NCBI GenBank assembly: GCA_963377175.1
Contig: CAUJNA010003739.1
Span: 242,677-306,676, forward strand
From: Effrenium voratum
Lineage: Eukaryota > Sar > Dinophyceae > Suessiales > Symbiodiniaceae
Length of the DNA: 64,000 nt
Direction of reading: 5' to 3'
A program made the position numbers and the translations under genes. Of this stretch, positions 47,386 to 58,428 are shown in pieces. The notes under the pieces are model-generated. The model did not search any database. It had not been told where the DNA came from and was given only the letters and a program-made list of their open reading frames with translations. Position 1 is the stretch's first letter; every line of letters begins with the position of its first letter.

Positions 47386-49114
47386 GGGATGGAGATATGA
47401 TATTCTTCAGATTCGCATGAAACCCCAAGTTGAAACATAAGATATTTTAGGGCTATACATGTAGTCGTATACCCTGCGGATTGAGATGGAACCCAATCAA
47501 CCATCCATTTTTCGAGTCTCCTTTTGCTGGGTCCCCTGCGTGACATGTTTCGCCGGAGCACAGGTCCACCTTGGCGATGAGGACGACTGTGTACCCCGTG
47601 GGACTCGTTTCTAGCCATTACATGGGAAATGAAGGTGCTGTGACCTCTTTTGGGGTGGCTTAGAAGGACTCTTCCACAGAAAATACAGGAGCTCAATAGC
47701 CAATTCCCCCCATTTCATGCTCCAGCGGAGGAGTCTACCGCGAATGCGGACTCCACTGCCCTGACAGGCGGGGTTAGCAGTTGCACCATCAGAACCCACG
47801 AGGGAACCGCCAAAAGGGTGGTGTTTTGCCCCTGGATTTCCCTGGGTTTTCTCGCCTAAAACGGGTACACGGACAGAAGACGACTCCATGTCGAGTCGAG
47901 GCAGCTGCAAGTGCAACGGCTGCCGCTTCCGCTTCCCATTGGCCAAGGCCGCCGAAGAAGCCGCCTTAGCTTGGTGGTTCCCCGTTTTCCGGTTCCTTAG
48001 GTTTTGGCTGTCCAGTTGGTTTAGTGGTTAGGTTTTCATTTCACCCACTAGCTCAACTTTTAGCATCTGAGGACAGCCAAGTGAGGAGAGAGAAGGTCCG
48101 ATCCCCAAGTTTGAGCCCCGGAACCACCTCCCTGCATCCGATAGCTTCCAAACAGGGCACGAATCCAAATCCCTTGCTCCTGTTGTCACGAGTTTCACCT
48201 GCCAGGTGCTGCCCCACGGACGACTTGATATGTCCAATTGCCACTGCCCGCACTGCCGCAGAGCCCATTCAGCCAGGGATCTCAGAAGATTCAATTCTGA
48301 ACTTCAGGCATGCAAACCTGCCTTACTGAGGCCGCTTTCGCCTCTTACGTTACTGCTCACTACTCAGGATCCGGTGTGAGACAGACAAGTTGACCGCAGG
48401 TCAGAAATCATTGCAAGCTGCTAGCTTGCAGCTGGCATGTCAATGTGCCGAAGGGAAACCTGGGCCAGTGCTTAAATGTGACGAAGGGAAACCCGAGCTT
48501 CGGACGCAGACTGCTTGGCCACTTAGGTGCAGACAGCTGCAATCGAGCGCCTTAAGGGTGGCGACTTGGTGGTTGCCAGAAGCGACCACTGTGAGCATTT
48601 GGCGGCAGATGTGCTGAGGAGCGGAAGATGGTTGTGCATCTGAGTTTCTTTGGTTGTTTGTTTGATTGATTGATTGATTGATTGATTGTTTGTTGAGGGT
48701 ACCATGATTGGGATGGTTGAAACGTTTCCAAAAGGAAACCATAATTTTGTTTGGGCGGGCACCATGTTGCCCTCTTGGCCTTCTTGATCGTTACCAAGCG
48801 GGTAGATGCAGCGGCCCTTCTAATTCTTCACTTGGTTTTGGGTGGACAACTCAACCCCAAGATTTTGGATGCAATCACTTAGAACCAAAGGTCGACGGGT
48901 TCAGCTGCCCAACTGTTTACCTTTTGCTGCACAGCTGCCACCGCCATTGCCACCAGAATGTCCATTCTGAATTGTCATGGGAGTTTGTCATCGTTTTGAC
49001 CCTGGTGCCATTTTGTCGACTTGTGCCGCCCTGGAAAGGTGATACGAAACCGGACCCCTTTCAACGAACCCCTCCCCCCCCCCAAAGCGGCCCCCGTGGA
49101 CCGTTTTGGCAACA

Positions 49115-49219
49115 CATGGCTGTTGGTACCATTTTGGGATAGATGCACCACCCATTTTAGAACCTATTTTAGTGGGGATTGGGATGTTCACTGGGGCTAC
49201 GGGGTGTTGACCCATGGCC
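49115..49219 (+). mobile_element. Family A element (copy 7), 5' terminus deleted
   Basis: The core and the 3' end TTGACCCATGGCC are intact; the TGGGTCAAAACC end is missing. Confidence 0.75.
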
Positions 49220-49396
49220 AAATGTCTTCAACCATTAACTCGAGCAACAGGCACAATTTCTCCGGCTCAGGATCTTCTGTGGGAGGTGCTTTTCTTCGCT
49301 TGCCATGCTTCCGAAGGCCGATTAGTCCTTGGTTCCATTTACCAGAGCAACCCATTTTGGCGTTCCCCTATCTTTGACCCACAGCCATATGTTCAG

Positions 49397-49519
49397 GTCA
49401 ACCCCGCCATGGCGAAAGTTTGGTTTGTTCTAGCGCCATTTGAGGGAGCACCGCAGGTGGGCGAGGTGGTACATGTGGCAGCGGGTTGCTTGGAGGCGCG
49501 CACAACGGAGTCAGTTTGA
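49397..49519 (+). CDS. Candidate exon, unidentified
   Basis: TTCAG|GTCAACCCC opens a 40-codon frame VNPAMAKVWFVLAPFEGAPQ, then VGEVVHVAAGCLEARTTESV and a stop. A GT site after GCACCGCAG could instead end the exon at 49456. It directly follows the inverted-repeat end of a family B element. No domain is recognised. Confidence 0.35.
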   Translation, partial: VNPAMAKVWFVLAPFEGAPQVGEVVHVAAGCLEARTTESV

Positions 49520-49950
49520 GAGGGCATCAAGAGCAGAAATCAAAGCACAAAGCCACTTTCGGCACAAGTCCCTTTGCATGAAGACAACTCGCACATGATG
49601 AGTGGCGTGTTTGGTTTGCGCTCTAATTTGGACGTGCACTCTGTGCTGGACATGTGAGCGAAGAGTGCCGCATTGCAGAGAAACCTTTGGCAAAGTTGTT
49701 GTTTTTTTTCCATGGATTCTCAAAGGGGGTGATGTCTTTCTTGCACAAGCCCGCAAGGCGTTGAGTTGTAAAGGCCGTAAACGGAATATTTGGCGAAAGC
49801 AACCTTTCACACATCCAGCATCAACGTTGTGCGCTGCGAAAGCGGTGTAGACATATACCTCGCAGAAGGTGTTTAGCCCTCACACCGGCAGACGGCTTTG
49901 CAGAAGAGGCCAAAGGCCCATTCGACATTTAAAGATAAAACAGCACCACC

Positions 49951-50061
49951 TAGGTCCACCATTAGTGCCCTTTCTCACCCTGTTTTGGGGGAGGGTTCCC
50001 CTACTAAAATAGACTGCAGAAAAAGGGTACCCTTATTCTAAGCTCTCTACTGGAGGACCTG
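49951..50061 (+). mobile_element. Family D element (copy 3)
   Basis: TAGGTCCACCATTAGTG and CTCTACTGGAGGACCT frame the same core as copy 1. Confidence 0.75.
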
Positions 50062-50226
50062 GTCACTATGGCCATTTTGTTCGGCGCCTGGCGTCATGAC
50101 ACCGTTCATTGAGGCGCTCGCTGTACTCGTCTACTCGTTTTGCCCCCGTCAGGTGGAGAACTTCCCAAAGGTTGAGAGCTTCATCCCCTGGTGGCGGACT
50201 TAATGAGATGGGTTGCTTCCTGAAAG

Positions 50227-50327
50227 GGTGTGGCTCAAAATTGAAGAGCTAGGGTTACGCAGGTCTTAGTCTTTGGTTCCATTTACCAGGATTCCATTTG
50301 GATACCTATTTTTGACCCACACCCACA
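50227..50327 (+). mobile_element. Family B element
   Basis: Starts GTGTGGCTCAAAATTG and ends CTATTTTTGACCCACACCC, with the shared CCATTTACCAGGATTCCATTT core. Confidence 0.7.
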
Positions 50328-50452
50328 TGTTCCCTTACCCAAGTGTGAACTTTCATAGGGGGACGCACCTCGAAAGTACTTGGTGGACATGACTCCCCAC
50401 TTAAGCGTCCACCAAAATTCATACCCAAAAAGAGGGGGGGGTGGCACAGTTT

Positions 50453-50569
50453 GGCCATGGGTCAAAAGCCTGTACCCCCAGTCAACATCCCAATCCCCAC
50501 TAAAATAGGTTCTAAAATGGGTGGTGCACCTACCCCAAAATGGGATCCCATTTGTTTTGACCCACAGCG
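50453..50569 (-). mobile_element. Family A element (copy 8)
   Basis: Complete reverse-orientation copy with both termini, ending 52 bp before the unassigned exon at 50.62 kb. Confidence 0.85.
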
Positions 50570-50621
50570 TTTGAGAAACCTCCAGATGGTTTCATTTCGC
50601 CTTCGAAGGTTGCAAGCTCAG

Positions 50622-50754
50622 GTGTGCGGAGAAAGCGCCCCCGTACTTGGGCTTCGTGCCCGCCGGCAAGAAGCAGCGACAGAAGGCCAGCAGGACGGGC
50701 AAGCCGCTCGGCGGCCGCACCCCTTGGCACTTTGGGCGGCGGCGCTCGCTGTGA
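50622..50754 (+). CDS. Candidate terminal exon, basic C-terminus, unidentified
   Basis: GCTCAG|G opens a frame CAEKAPPYLGFVPAGKKQRQ continuing KASRTGKPLGGRTPWHFGRR and ending RSL-stop. GC-rich third positions and clean splice context make this the best of the unassigned exons. The Lys/Arg-rich tail could bind nucleic acid or act as a localisation signal; this is inference only. It follows a family A element by about 50 bp. Confidence 0.45.
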
Positions 50755-51309
50755 GCAGCACCCGAAACAGATTGACTTTTGGTGCTACCATGGTAGTTAT
50801 CAAGGTTTGGTATGGGAGTTTACCACAGTCCCCGACTAAACCAGGCAATAAAAGAGATATCTACTAAAGCGGCCAGTCGGGGGTGTTGGGCGCTGCTCGT
50901 CTGTTGGACTGGAATCAAAAGGATCGCATCCTTAGTGTCCAACCCCATTGTTCTTTTACCGCTTTGCCGCGGCAGGCGAAGCAAACGGCTAGACAAGGAC
51001 ACTGCATGTCCAGCTTTTTCTCAGCTGGTCTGAGAGTGGTCAGGACCGGTCACGGGTGGCTGCAGCTGTGGCCAGTGTCAATTCACATTGCCCAGGCCGG
51101 CGTTTTCAGAGTTTGCCGCCTGTCCATGAAGCCCTAAAACATACCCCTAGGACCGCACCCCAAAACCGGATGTTTGATGTTGTGTTCATCGCAAAAGCAT
51201 AACTTCTTTCAGGCCAAAGGCCGCCTATCTGTCGATTCCAGCTGACAGTTGGGTGAAAGGAGATGGCAGTCCGCCATTTTGCTTCATCCCCTTCATCAAA
51301 ATCGGATTT

Positions 51310-51440
51310 CGGGTTGCTGAGGTTGCTGAGGTTGCTGAGGTTGCTGAGGTTGCTGAGGTTGCTGAGGTTGCTGAGGTTGCTGAGGTTGCTGAGGTTGCTG
51401 AGGTTGCTGAGGTTGCTGAGGTTGCTGAGGTTGCTGAGGT
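51310..51440 (+). repeat. GAGGTTGCT 9-bp array
   Basis: About 14 perfect units. Gives AEVAEV or LLRLLR peptide repeats in open frames. It lies in a stretch without an identified gene. Confidence 0.95.
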
Positions 51441-52576
51441 TTTGGGTGTTTTAGGGTTTGGGTTTCTTAAAGGATTGACGGGTTCTCATTGCCACTGTGC
51501 GTTTCATTTTAGAGCTCCTGATTGCTGCAACGTGTTCGCGAGCTCGTTTTGATTCACATGTGCAACAGTCAACTTTTGCTTTTCCCTCGATGATCATGGG
51601 TAAATCCGAGAGTCTTGTGTTTGTGTTTTTTTGTGGCAGATTTCGTGGCTCGTCCCGCATGTCCATAGACTGAGTATGCTCTGTCTCCCAATGGAAAGGT
51701 GAATTGAAACAACAAGCTCATCATGATGTGGGTCCTGCACTCGGGGGTTCCGATTCTTCCTCCAGATTTTGGAATTCTGGAACTTGCAGAACTCTGGTTG
51801 TAACTGGTAGTAAACTATTTAAGGAACTGGTAGTAACTAGTCGTAACTGAGGTGAATTCCCCTTTTACCATAGTAGCAAACTATTTACGTGGTGTGACCA
51901 GGGTGATCTTTTCATGGGTTGTCAAAATAGCTTGCCGGCTTGTCAACTTGTGCCGCCTGGGGATGCATGAAAGGGCCAATCGCTCTGTTTGACCACCCGC
52001 ATGTGTAGGACCAATGGTTTAGTTTCCTTTTGGCCAACGGCACGGCAACTTTTGCCACCTGCGAACGCTTGCGGAGAAGTTGCTTGCAAAATGTTGGGGC
52101 TGCAGCATGCCGCAGCGGCGCATCTCGCAAGAACATCTGTTGACCCCCAGGCCCCCTTTCTACAACGGGAAACCCCTCTGCCACGCCTTCGGGAAGAAAA
52201 CCGAAATCCACCTCCCACATCAGGCGTTTCGACGGGTCCGAAGGCCCTTCTGCCACGTTGTTTTTTTCTGGGGAAAACACGAAGCCCACATCCCTGGGGG
52301 TCAAACCACCATGAAAACTATGGGGGGTTCATGTTATGGCACCATGACGTACCTAAGGATTGTCATCTAAATTGGGTCAACCTTTGTTTTAATGGGGGCT
52401 GAACCATCCCACATCAGGCGTTTCAACGGGTCCGAAGCTCGACACCTGCGCAAAGAAAAGAAGAAAACAAGAAACGGGACCCACCTGCGGAAACCACCTT
52501 CATGTTGCCACTTCCCAGGGTTCCATAAGGGTGCCGGTTTTTTTTGAGCCGCAGCCATTTGGATCCGAAGCGCGAG

Positions 52577-54699
52577 GTTCCCCGCGGAGCTGCAGCACTG
52601 CTACTGCGGCAGCTGTCGGAAGCTCTCCGGGGCGGCCTGGCAGACCTGGATGCCCGTTGAGGCCACGAGCTCCGGAGAAAAAACAAAACAAAAACAAGCG
52701 AAGTGCTGGGGGGGGGGGGGTTCTCGAAATGGGTGGTGAGTTGTTTTTTTCTCCGGGGGCCCCTAAGAATCCGAGTTTTCCTTTGAAACCACCCAAAGTG
52801 CAGTGCTGGGGGGGCGGGGTTCTCTTTTTTTTTGCATTTTTCGGGGCCCCCTAAAATATTGGTCTTCCTTTGAAACCACCCAAGGTGCTTTTTGTTTTTC
52901 GGGGACCCCCAACATCTTGGTCTTCCTGGAGAACCACACAAAGCAAGTGCGTCGTTAGATGAACCTCTTGAGGATTGGGCTTCTTTTTTGGGGGTTGTTC
53001 GGGTGGTGTCTCGTCCGCGGCTTGGTTCGGCCATGCGTCCTGACTAGTCATCTCAGTGGTTGCGCGACCCGCGATGTTGTCCCATGGTTCATGGATGGGA
53101 TGATGGTTTCGGCGGTCGAATGGCCAAAGGGGCATGAGCGGTGTGGATGTGGTGAGAGTGGCATCCATCTGGCTTGGAATGTGTGGAGTGTCTAAGAACC
53201 TGATCGGTGGAGAGTCCAAGCTGAATGCTCGACAGGGCCAGCTGCAGTGGACGCGCAAGGACCCGTTTTAACCCGGATGCAAGGATCGAGGTAAACTCAT
53301 GAAGGCGCCTACAAGGAGACGAAATCACCAATTCAATTGATCAGCGCCCAAAACCCCCATTGGTCAGTTTAGTAGGTGGTTCTACCTGCTTGAACAAGGA
53401 TTGCAGCGAGGCCCATACATATATATATATAGATATGCAACGGTCTCAGTCTCTGCTCAGTTGTGTTGCATGAATTTTACACTTGAGCTTGCAAGAAGTT
53501 GAAGGACACTTTGAAGCTTGTGCTGGTCTCAGATGATGATAGCTGCTTAGACAACACAAGGAGCATTGTTTTGCCTTGCATTCAGGTGCGAACCACCAAC
53601 CATGCAAAGAGGCATGTGTGCACGAACTGCGGAGTCTTCATGACCATTGTGTATGATGAGGACGGAGCAGATGCTTGGCTAGATTTGAGCAACTGACAAC
53701 GTTGGTAGTCCCTTGTGAACTTGAGGAGGACATGGGAAGGGGAGGGGCCCACCCACCTGGGGAGCCAGCTTTGTTCGCATAGGTGTCCTTTTGGTTGTTT
53801 TGGTAGAAAAATCCATGGGCCTGGTTTACCTGGTGGTTTAAGCATCTACCAGGGAAATCCATCTATTTCCCCTAAAAGGACACCTATGTTTGTTCGCCTC
53901 ATATTGTAGTTTCGTTACAGATTGCATCTGGATTGTTGACAACCCCCCATTGTGAGTGCCTGAGAGGCGCTTTATGCGGCACCTTCCGCGCATTTTACAT
54001 GCTCCACTCCATGAAATGTGATCCCGAAGTTGCGAATATAAACGCTTCCCCCTAACAATTAATTCGCCCACCCTATTAACAAATATTGGATGGGGCCAAT
54101 GACCAAACGATATTCCATAACAGGGCAATTAGCCAGACGGGCCCAAATTAGTACTTTGAACTGGATAAGCTCTTTGTTTTTTTTTTTGGGGGGGGGGTTT
54201 TGGTCAGCAGGGACTTGGTCCAAAGTCCCTCCCTGGTTGGTACACGAACCTTGGGTCCTGGAGCACTGCCCTGGGACTGGGACCCGGCGGGGCTAGGAAA
54301 AAGTCCGCCCGGGTTCGCACGGGTTTAGACTTGGCCTGTGCTAAGGTATTGGGGACCCGGGGTGGGAAAAACAAGAGGTTTTCAAAAGGTTTTGGACCCG
54401 CCGAGGGGAACAAAACAAAAAAACGAGATGAAGCAGGGTGCATTTGTTTGATTAGTTTGGGGGGAAGTGAGCGCTGATTTGATTCATCTCAGGTGTGGCC
54501 TTTGGCCGGGGCACTCGATGATTGCTACACCAAGGAGGATCTTGCGCTGCAGGTCTCAGATGTGTCTCACATTTGCGCTGGCAGCTCAAGGGAAGTTGTT
54601 GGCATCTCACGAGGATTTGTTGGCCACTTGTTCTCCTTCAGGTGAAGTACAAGCAGCCTTGGTGGGTCTTGCCAGCGGACGGCCTGTCTCGCATCAAAG
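52577..54699 (+). CDS. GFA/CENP-V-family zinc-binding protein, partial gene model (six exons)
   Basis: Exons 52577-52661, 53236-53259, 53505-53519, 53586-53672, 54493-54552 and 54642-54699 join in one frame. The first gives HCYCGSCRKLSGAAWQTWMP, matching the family's HCxCxxCRxxSGA..xxWxPV motif. The fourth gives RHVCTNCGVFMTIVYDED, matching RxFCxxCG. The fifth gives VWPLAGALDD, like the xWLxxGxLDD motif, and the sixth KQPWWVLPADGL, like the PWWExPDDLP tail. The family (glutathione-dependent formaldehyde-activating enzyme/CENP-V) binds zinc through these cysteines; substrates of most members are unknown. The N-terminal GSCxCGxV motif was not found with confidence upstream, and no stop codon was assigned after the last exon, where phase 1 is left open. 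Exon 3 is only 15 nt and rests on frame and context. Donors in order are GC, GA, GT, GC, GT, GT. Confidence 0.75.
53777..53889 (+). mobile_element. Family C element (copy 4), in GFA-gene intron 4
   Basis: Best-preserved copy: GCATAGGTGTCCTTTTGG and CCTAAAAGGACACCTATG form a near-perfect terminal inverted repeat around the shared core. Confidence 0.88.
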
Positions 54700-55778
54700 G
54701 TGGGGCTCAAGGATGGGGGGCACGCTGCGTTCTGTACTGCAAAAGGCCAATGTTGTTTCTTGTGAAAACCTGTGTGAGGCTGTCAAATTCGAACGCCCAG
54801 TGTTTCTGCTTGCACTCGAGTGCTTGGATTTAAGTCTTCAGCTAGGTCCTTCCTGATATCGAGCTGTGAGAGGCGAGCCACGGCTTCCTTTGACACCCTT
54901 TGGTGTGGCGCCCGCTTGCAGAGAGCTCTGCCAGCCTGCGAGCAGATCCTGCCATGTGACTAGTGACTAGTCGAGCTGGCATGTTGCAATCTTGCGAGAG
55001 CAGCGGTGCGTGAACGCCGAAAAGAAGCTGGCTTGGCAAGCGTCGAGGTGGCAAGAGCCCCCCATTGTCAGAGACATCGGCATTGTTTCAAATGTGAAGA
55101 GTGGCTGTATTGGCTCGAAGAAAGGTAGATAGTTCACCCTGGGAAGCACCAGATCCAGTGCTCCTTTTCTGCAGTAAGCAGCAGTCATGTCAGACAACGA
55201 TGAGACTCCAGACGACGAGGATGTGCAGTCAGCGGCCAGGTTGCAGGAGCATTTGTTCATTTAGCACTCGCGTCTCTCGAACTCTGTGGAACTCCAGTTA
55301 TTCATGACTCATGGCGCGGAGCTTAAATGCTACCCCCAAAGAACAGAAAGCAACTAGCCCTCCCTCTTTGCCCAGGCTGGTCAAGATCAATCCGTCATCC
55401 TTCAGATGGTAGTGTTGTCCCCAGTGGTGTCCCACTAGGGTCCTACAGATTGCGAATTCGGAAATAGGCGTCCCCCCCTCATTTTGGAACAGCCGTGGAG
55501 TATCTTCTGAACAAAAGTGGTCCAGCGTCAGCTGTTTGTTCATCAGTGGTGAAACATCCTGTCAAGAATCCCTTTTCCAGTGAAGCCCAAATATGCTCTC
55601 GGGCCTGGAGCAGGTTCCTTACAGGATGCCAGCTGGGCTGATGTTGTTTTGTTTGCTTTGGGTGATTCCTAGGCTGTGGAAACCCTCCAAGTCACTGTTT
55701 GTTTAGTTTCTTTGCGGGGTTGCTTCCTTTTGTCGGCACACCAAAAGGATCGCAGCGAGTTGGTTCCTTTTGCCATAG

Positions 55779-56022
55779 GCGGTGGAATACTTGAAGATGC
55801 TGCAGCAGGGCAACATGTTCAACGGCCGGGAGGGCCTGCTAGAGCAGCTTAAGGAGCTCGCGCAGAAGGGCGTTCACCCCTTGGAGGCGGGAGATGGGCG
55901 TTTGTGTCCGGGAGAGGGGGGTGGGGGTGTGGATCTGGTTGTTTGTAAAGCATATGTTTTGTTCTTTCTTTCCTTCTTTCTTTCCTTCCTTCTTTCTTTC
56001 TTTCTTTCTTTCTTTCATTTAT

Positions 56023-56099
<77 letters not shown>

Positions 56100-56521
56100 T
56101 TAGGGTGTGTTTTTGAGGGTACTCTTCTTCAGATGGGTTTAACGGGAAGCCAAGCCAAAAGATTGAGGGGTTCCCCTATTTTGAGACACCCCCCACGGAT
56201 GGGATTGGTGATTCCAAAAGTGTTGGTGGAGACAAACCCTCGTGCAAATGATGCTCCCAAGGTGCCCTGGTTCACAGCGAGCCCGTGAAAACGTAAAATA
56301 GGCATCAGTCCACAATCAAACCCGTGTCACGATGAAGGTACTCGTCCCAGCCTAGGTGCCAGTGCTCTTTTGATCTTTACATATGTTTAGGTAGACCAGT
56401 TGAATACCAGTTTGTTTATGACTCACGTGTGTTTAGAGAAAATTCACTTGTCCAGTGAGGACCCTTTCACACACACACACAAACAAAAAAATATTGGGAA
56501 TGACTCAATTTCCCATGTTCG

Positions 56522-56561
<40 letters not shown>

Positions 56562-58428
56562 CCTTCTTTTTTTGTTGTGTGTGTTGTTGTTTTTCTTGGG
56601 GCGGAGTGTTGTTGTTATTTTGGGGGGTCTTGTTTTTGGGGTGTTTTGTTCTTGGCTTCGGTTTAGTCCTATTGTTTTTTTGGGGGTCCTGTCTTTGGGA
56701 TGTTGTTCTTGGGTCGGGTTTAGTTCTATGTTGTTTTGTTGTTTTTGTTGGGGTCTTGTCTTTGGGGTGTTATTTTCTTGGGTTGGGTTTAGTTCTATCT
56801 GAGGTGCAGGTTCTATCTGGGTCTTGTCTTTGGGGTTGGGTTGTATCTGAGGTGCTGCAGGCCATGCGTAAGCCGGTCCAGGAGGAGCCCATGGCACAGG
56901 TGCTCGACAGCTTCGACCTGGAGGGCATCGCCAAGTACATCGCGGAGAAGGGCTGCCAGCGGATCGTGGTGATGTGCGGCGCCGGCATCTCCACCTCCGC
57001 CGGCATACCCGACTTCCGGACGCCAGGCGCACGGGGGGGGGGGGGAAGCCGGGAGAAACCAGGAAAAACATAAGATGTGGTTTTTGGTGGTAGGCGGTTC
57101 TTGTTTTCTGTGAGGAGAAAACTCAGATGCGGGTTTGGGTCTTCACTTTCTGTGAACAGTTTAAGGGAATACCCCTTCAATACGGGAATGACCCATGTTG
57201 GCACAAGGGTGATTTTCCAGACCCGTGCCAGGCACGGGGCTGTATGACAATCTGCAGCGCTTCAACCTGCCTCAGGCGGAATCCATCTTCGAGCTGAACT
57301 TCTTCCGCAGGAACCCGGGGGCCTTCTACGAGCTCGCGCGGGAGATGTGGCCGGGCAACTTTGAGCCCACCCCGGCGCATTACTTCATCCGCCTGCTGCA
57401 CGAGAAGGGCCTTCTGCTGCGATGCTACTCCCAAAACATTGACAGCCTCGAGCGTCGCGCTGGGTTGCCAGGCACTTGCATAAAAACTGCTTGCGACCAA
57501 ACAGGTGGCCTGAAACCAAAAAGGCGCTGCATTTAAAACGCATGCTCTATGCCCAGCGCCCTTTCGATGATTTGATTGTTTAATCACTCAACTTCCGCCC
57601 AATTCATGGTTTGGTTTGGTGGCTTGGAGTTACGGGGTGGCTTTCCCTTTTCCCTCTACCAGAACCAGAGGTACAATGCTCCAAACCACCAATCCAAAGC
57701 ACCAACTACAGGGGAACTGACTAGTGGTTGAAGCCATGGTTGAAGCACGGGTTGTCACCCAGTCAGGCGACAAGTTGGTGGCTGCCCACGGAAACTTCGA
57801 CGAAGCACACGTCATCGACACGGAGCCCGAGGTGAGTTCAGCCAACCCCTTGTTTCACACATTGGATTGAAACGACGAATTGTTTCCACAAACTACTTTT
57901 GGCTCCCTTTTAAAAGGTTGGTTGTTCAAACCCCCCCTTGAGGTTCTGGTGGACATCAACGAGTTGAAATCCGCCCTGGACAAGGGCGAGGAGGGCTGGC
58001 AGAAGCTAAGAGAAGACAAGGGAGGCCTTGTGAAGCCAAAGATCGTCTTCTTCGGGGAGGAGCTCCCAGAGAGGTTTGCCCGACTGCACCGAACTGATTT
58101 GGCCAACTGCGATTTGTTGATTGTGATGGGCACATCTTTGGTTGTGCATCCTTTTGCGGGGCTGGTTGGCTATGCAGCTCGCAGCGCGCCAAGACTGCTC
58201 ATCAATCGAGATCAGGCTGGTACTTGTGATGGTCTGAAATTCGGATTCCGGTTCCACTTAGCAGAGGCTCAGAACTGGAGGGATGCATTTCACGCTGGTG
58301 ACTGCGACTCGGGCTGCAAAGCTTTGTCAGAATTGCTGGGCTGGAAGGAAGACTTGCAGGCGCTTGTCGACTCCAAGGGCGCTGCGTCTGTGACAAGGGC
58401 CCCTTGGGTCGAACCGGAGAGCCAGTGA
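55779..58428 (+). CDS. SIR2: Class I sirtuin (SIRT2-like NAD+-dependent protein deacylase), zinc cysteines absent
   Basis: Five inferred exons: 55779-55886, 56861-57026, 57232-57471, 57767-57831, 57943-58428 (1065 nt, 354 residues plus stop, phases consistent). Motifs: [14 protein letters not shown] (76-89) for NAD+ binding, CYSQNID (~156-162), catalytic His in LVAAHG (H179), IVFFGE (227-232), and [12 protein letters not shown] (255 onward). The pattern [12 protein letters not shown] continues cleanly across the first of the catalytic-domain introns. The usual four zinc-binding cysteines between AHG and FFGE are missing: residues 181-226 contain no cysteine. The first exon ([18 protein letters not shown]) is assigned by phase and proximity only; without it translation could start at the ATG at 56864. 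Donors are GC, GC, GC and GT; all acceptors are AG|G. Known sirtuins remove acyl groups from lysine using NAD+; the compartment cannot be judged here. Confidence 0.92.
55955..56100 (+). repeat. TTTC tetranucleotide array, in sirtuin intron 1
   Basis: About 33 TTTC units with a few changes, starting 70 bp after the first sirtuin exon. Confidence 0.95.
56462..56820 (+). repeat. CA and GT repeats and GT-rich low-complexity sequence, in sirtuin intron 1
   Basis: CA run at 56468-56482, GT run at 56524-56560, then reiterated GTTTTTTTGGGGGT and TCTTTGGGGTGTTGTTCTTGG blocks up to the exon 2 acceptor. Confidence 0.85.

Noticed and set aside
48010..48115. tRNA-like sequence (TGGTTTAGTGGTTAGG ... GGTCCGATCCCC)
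   Set aside because: A- and B-box-like words are present but no cloverleaf with paired acceptor and anticodon stems could be drawn; possibly a tRNA-derived SINE fragment, not supported enough to list.
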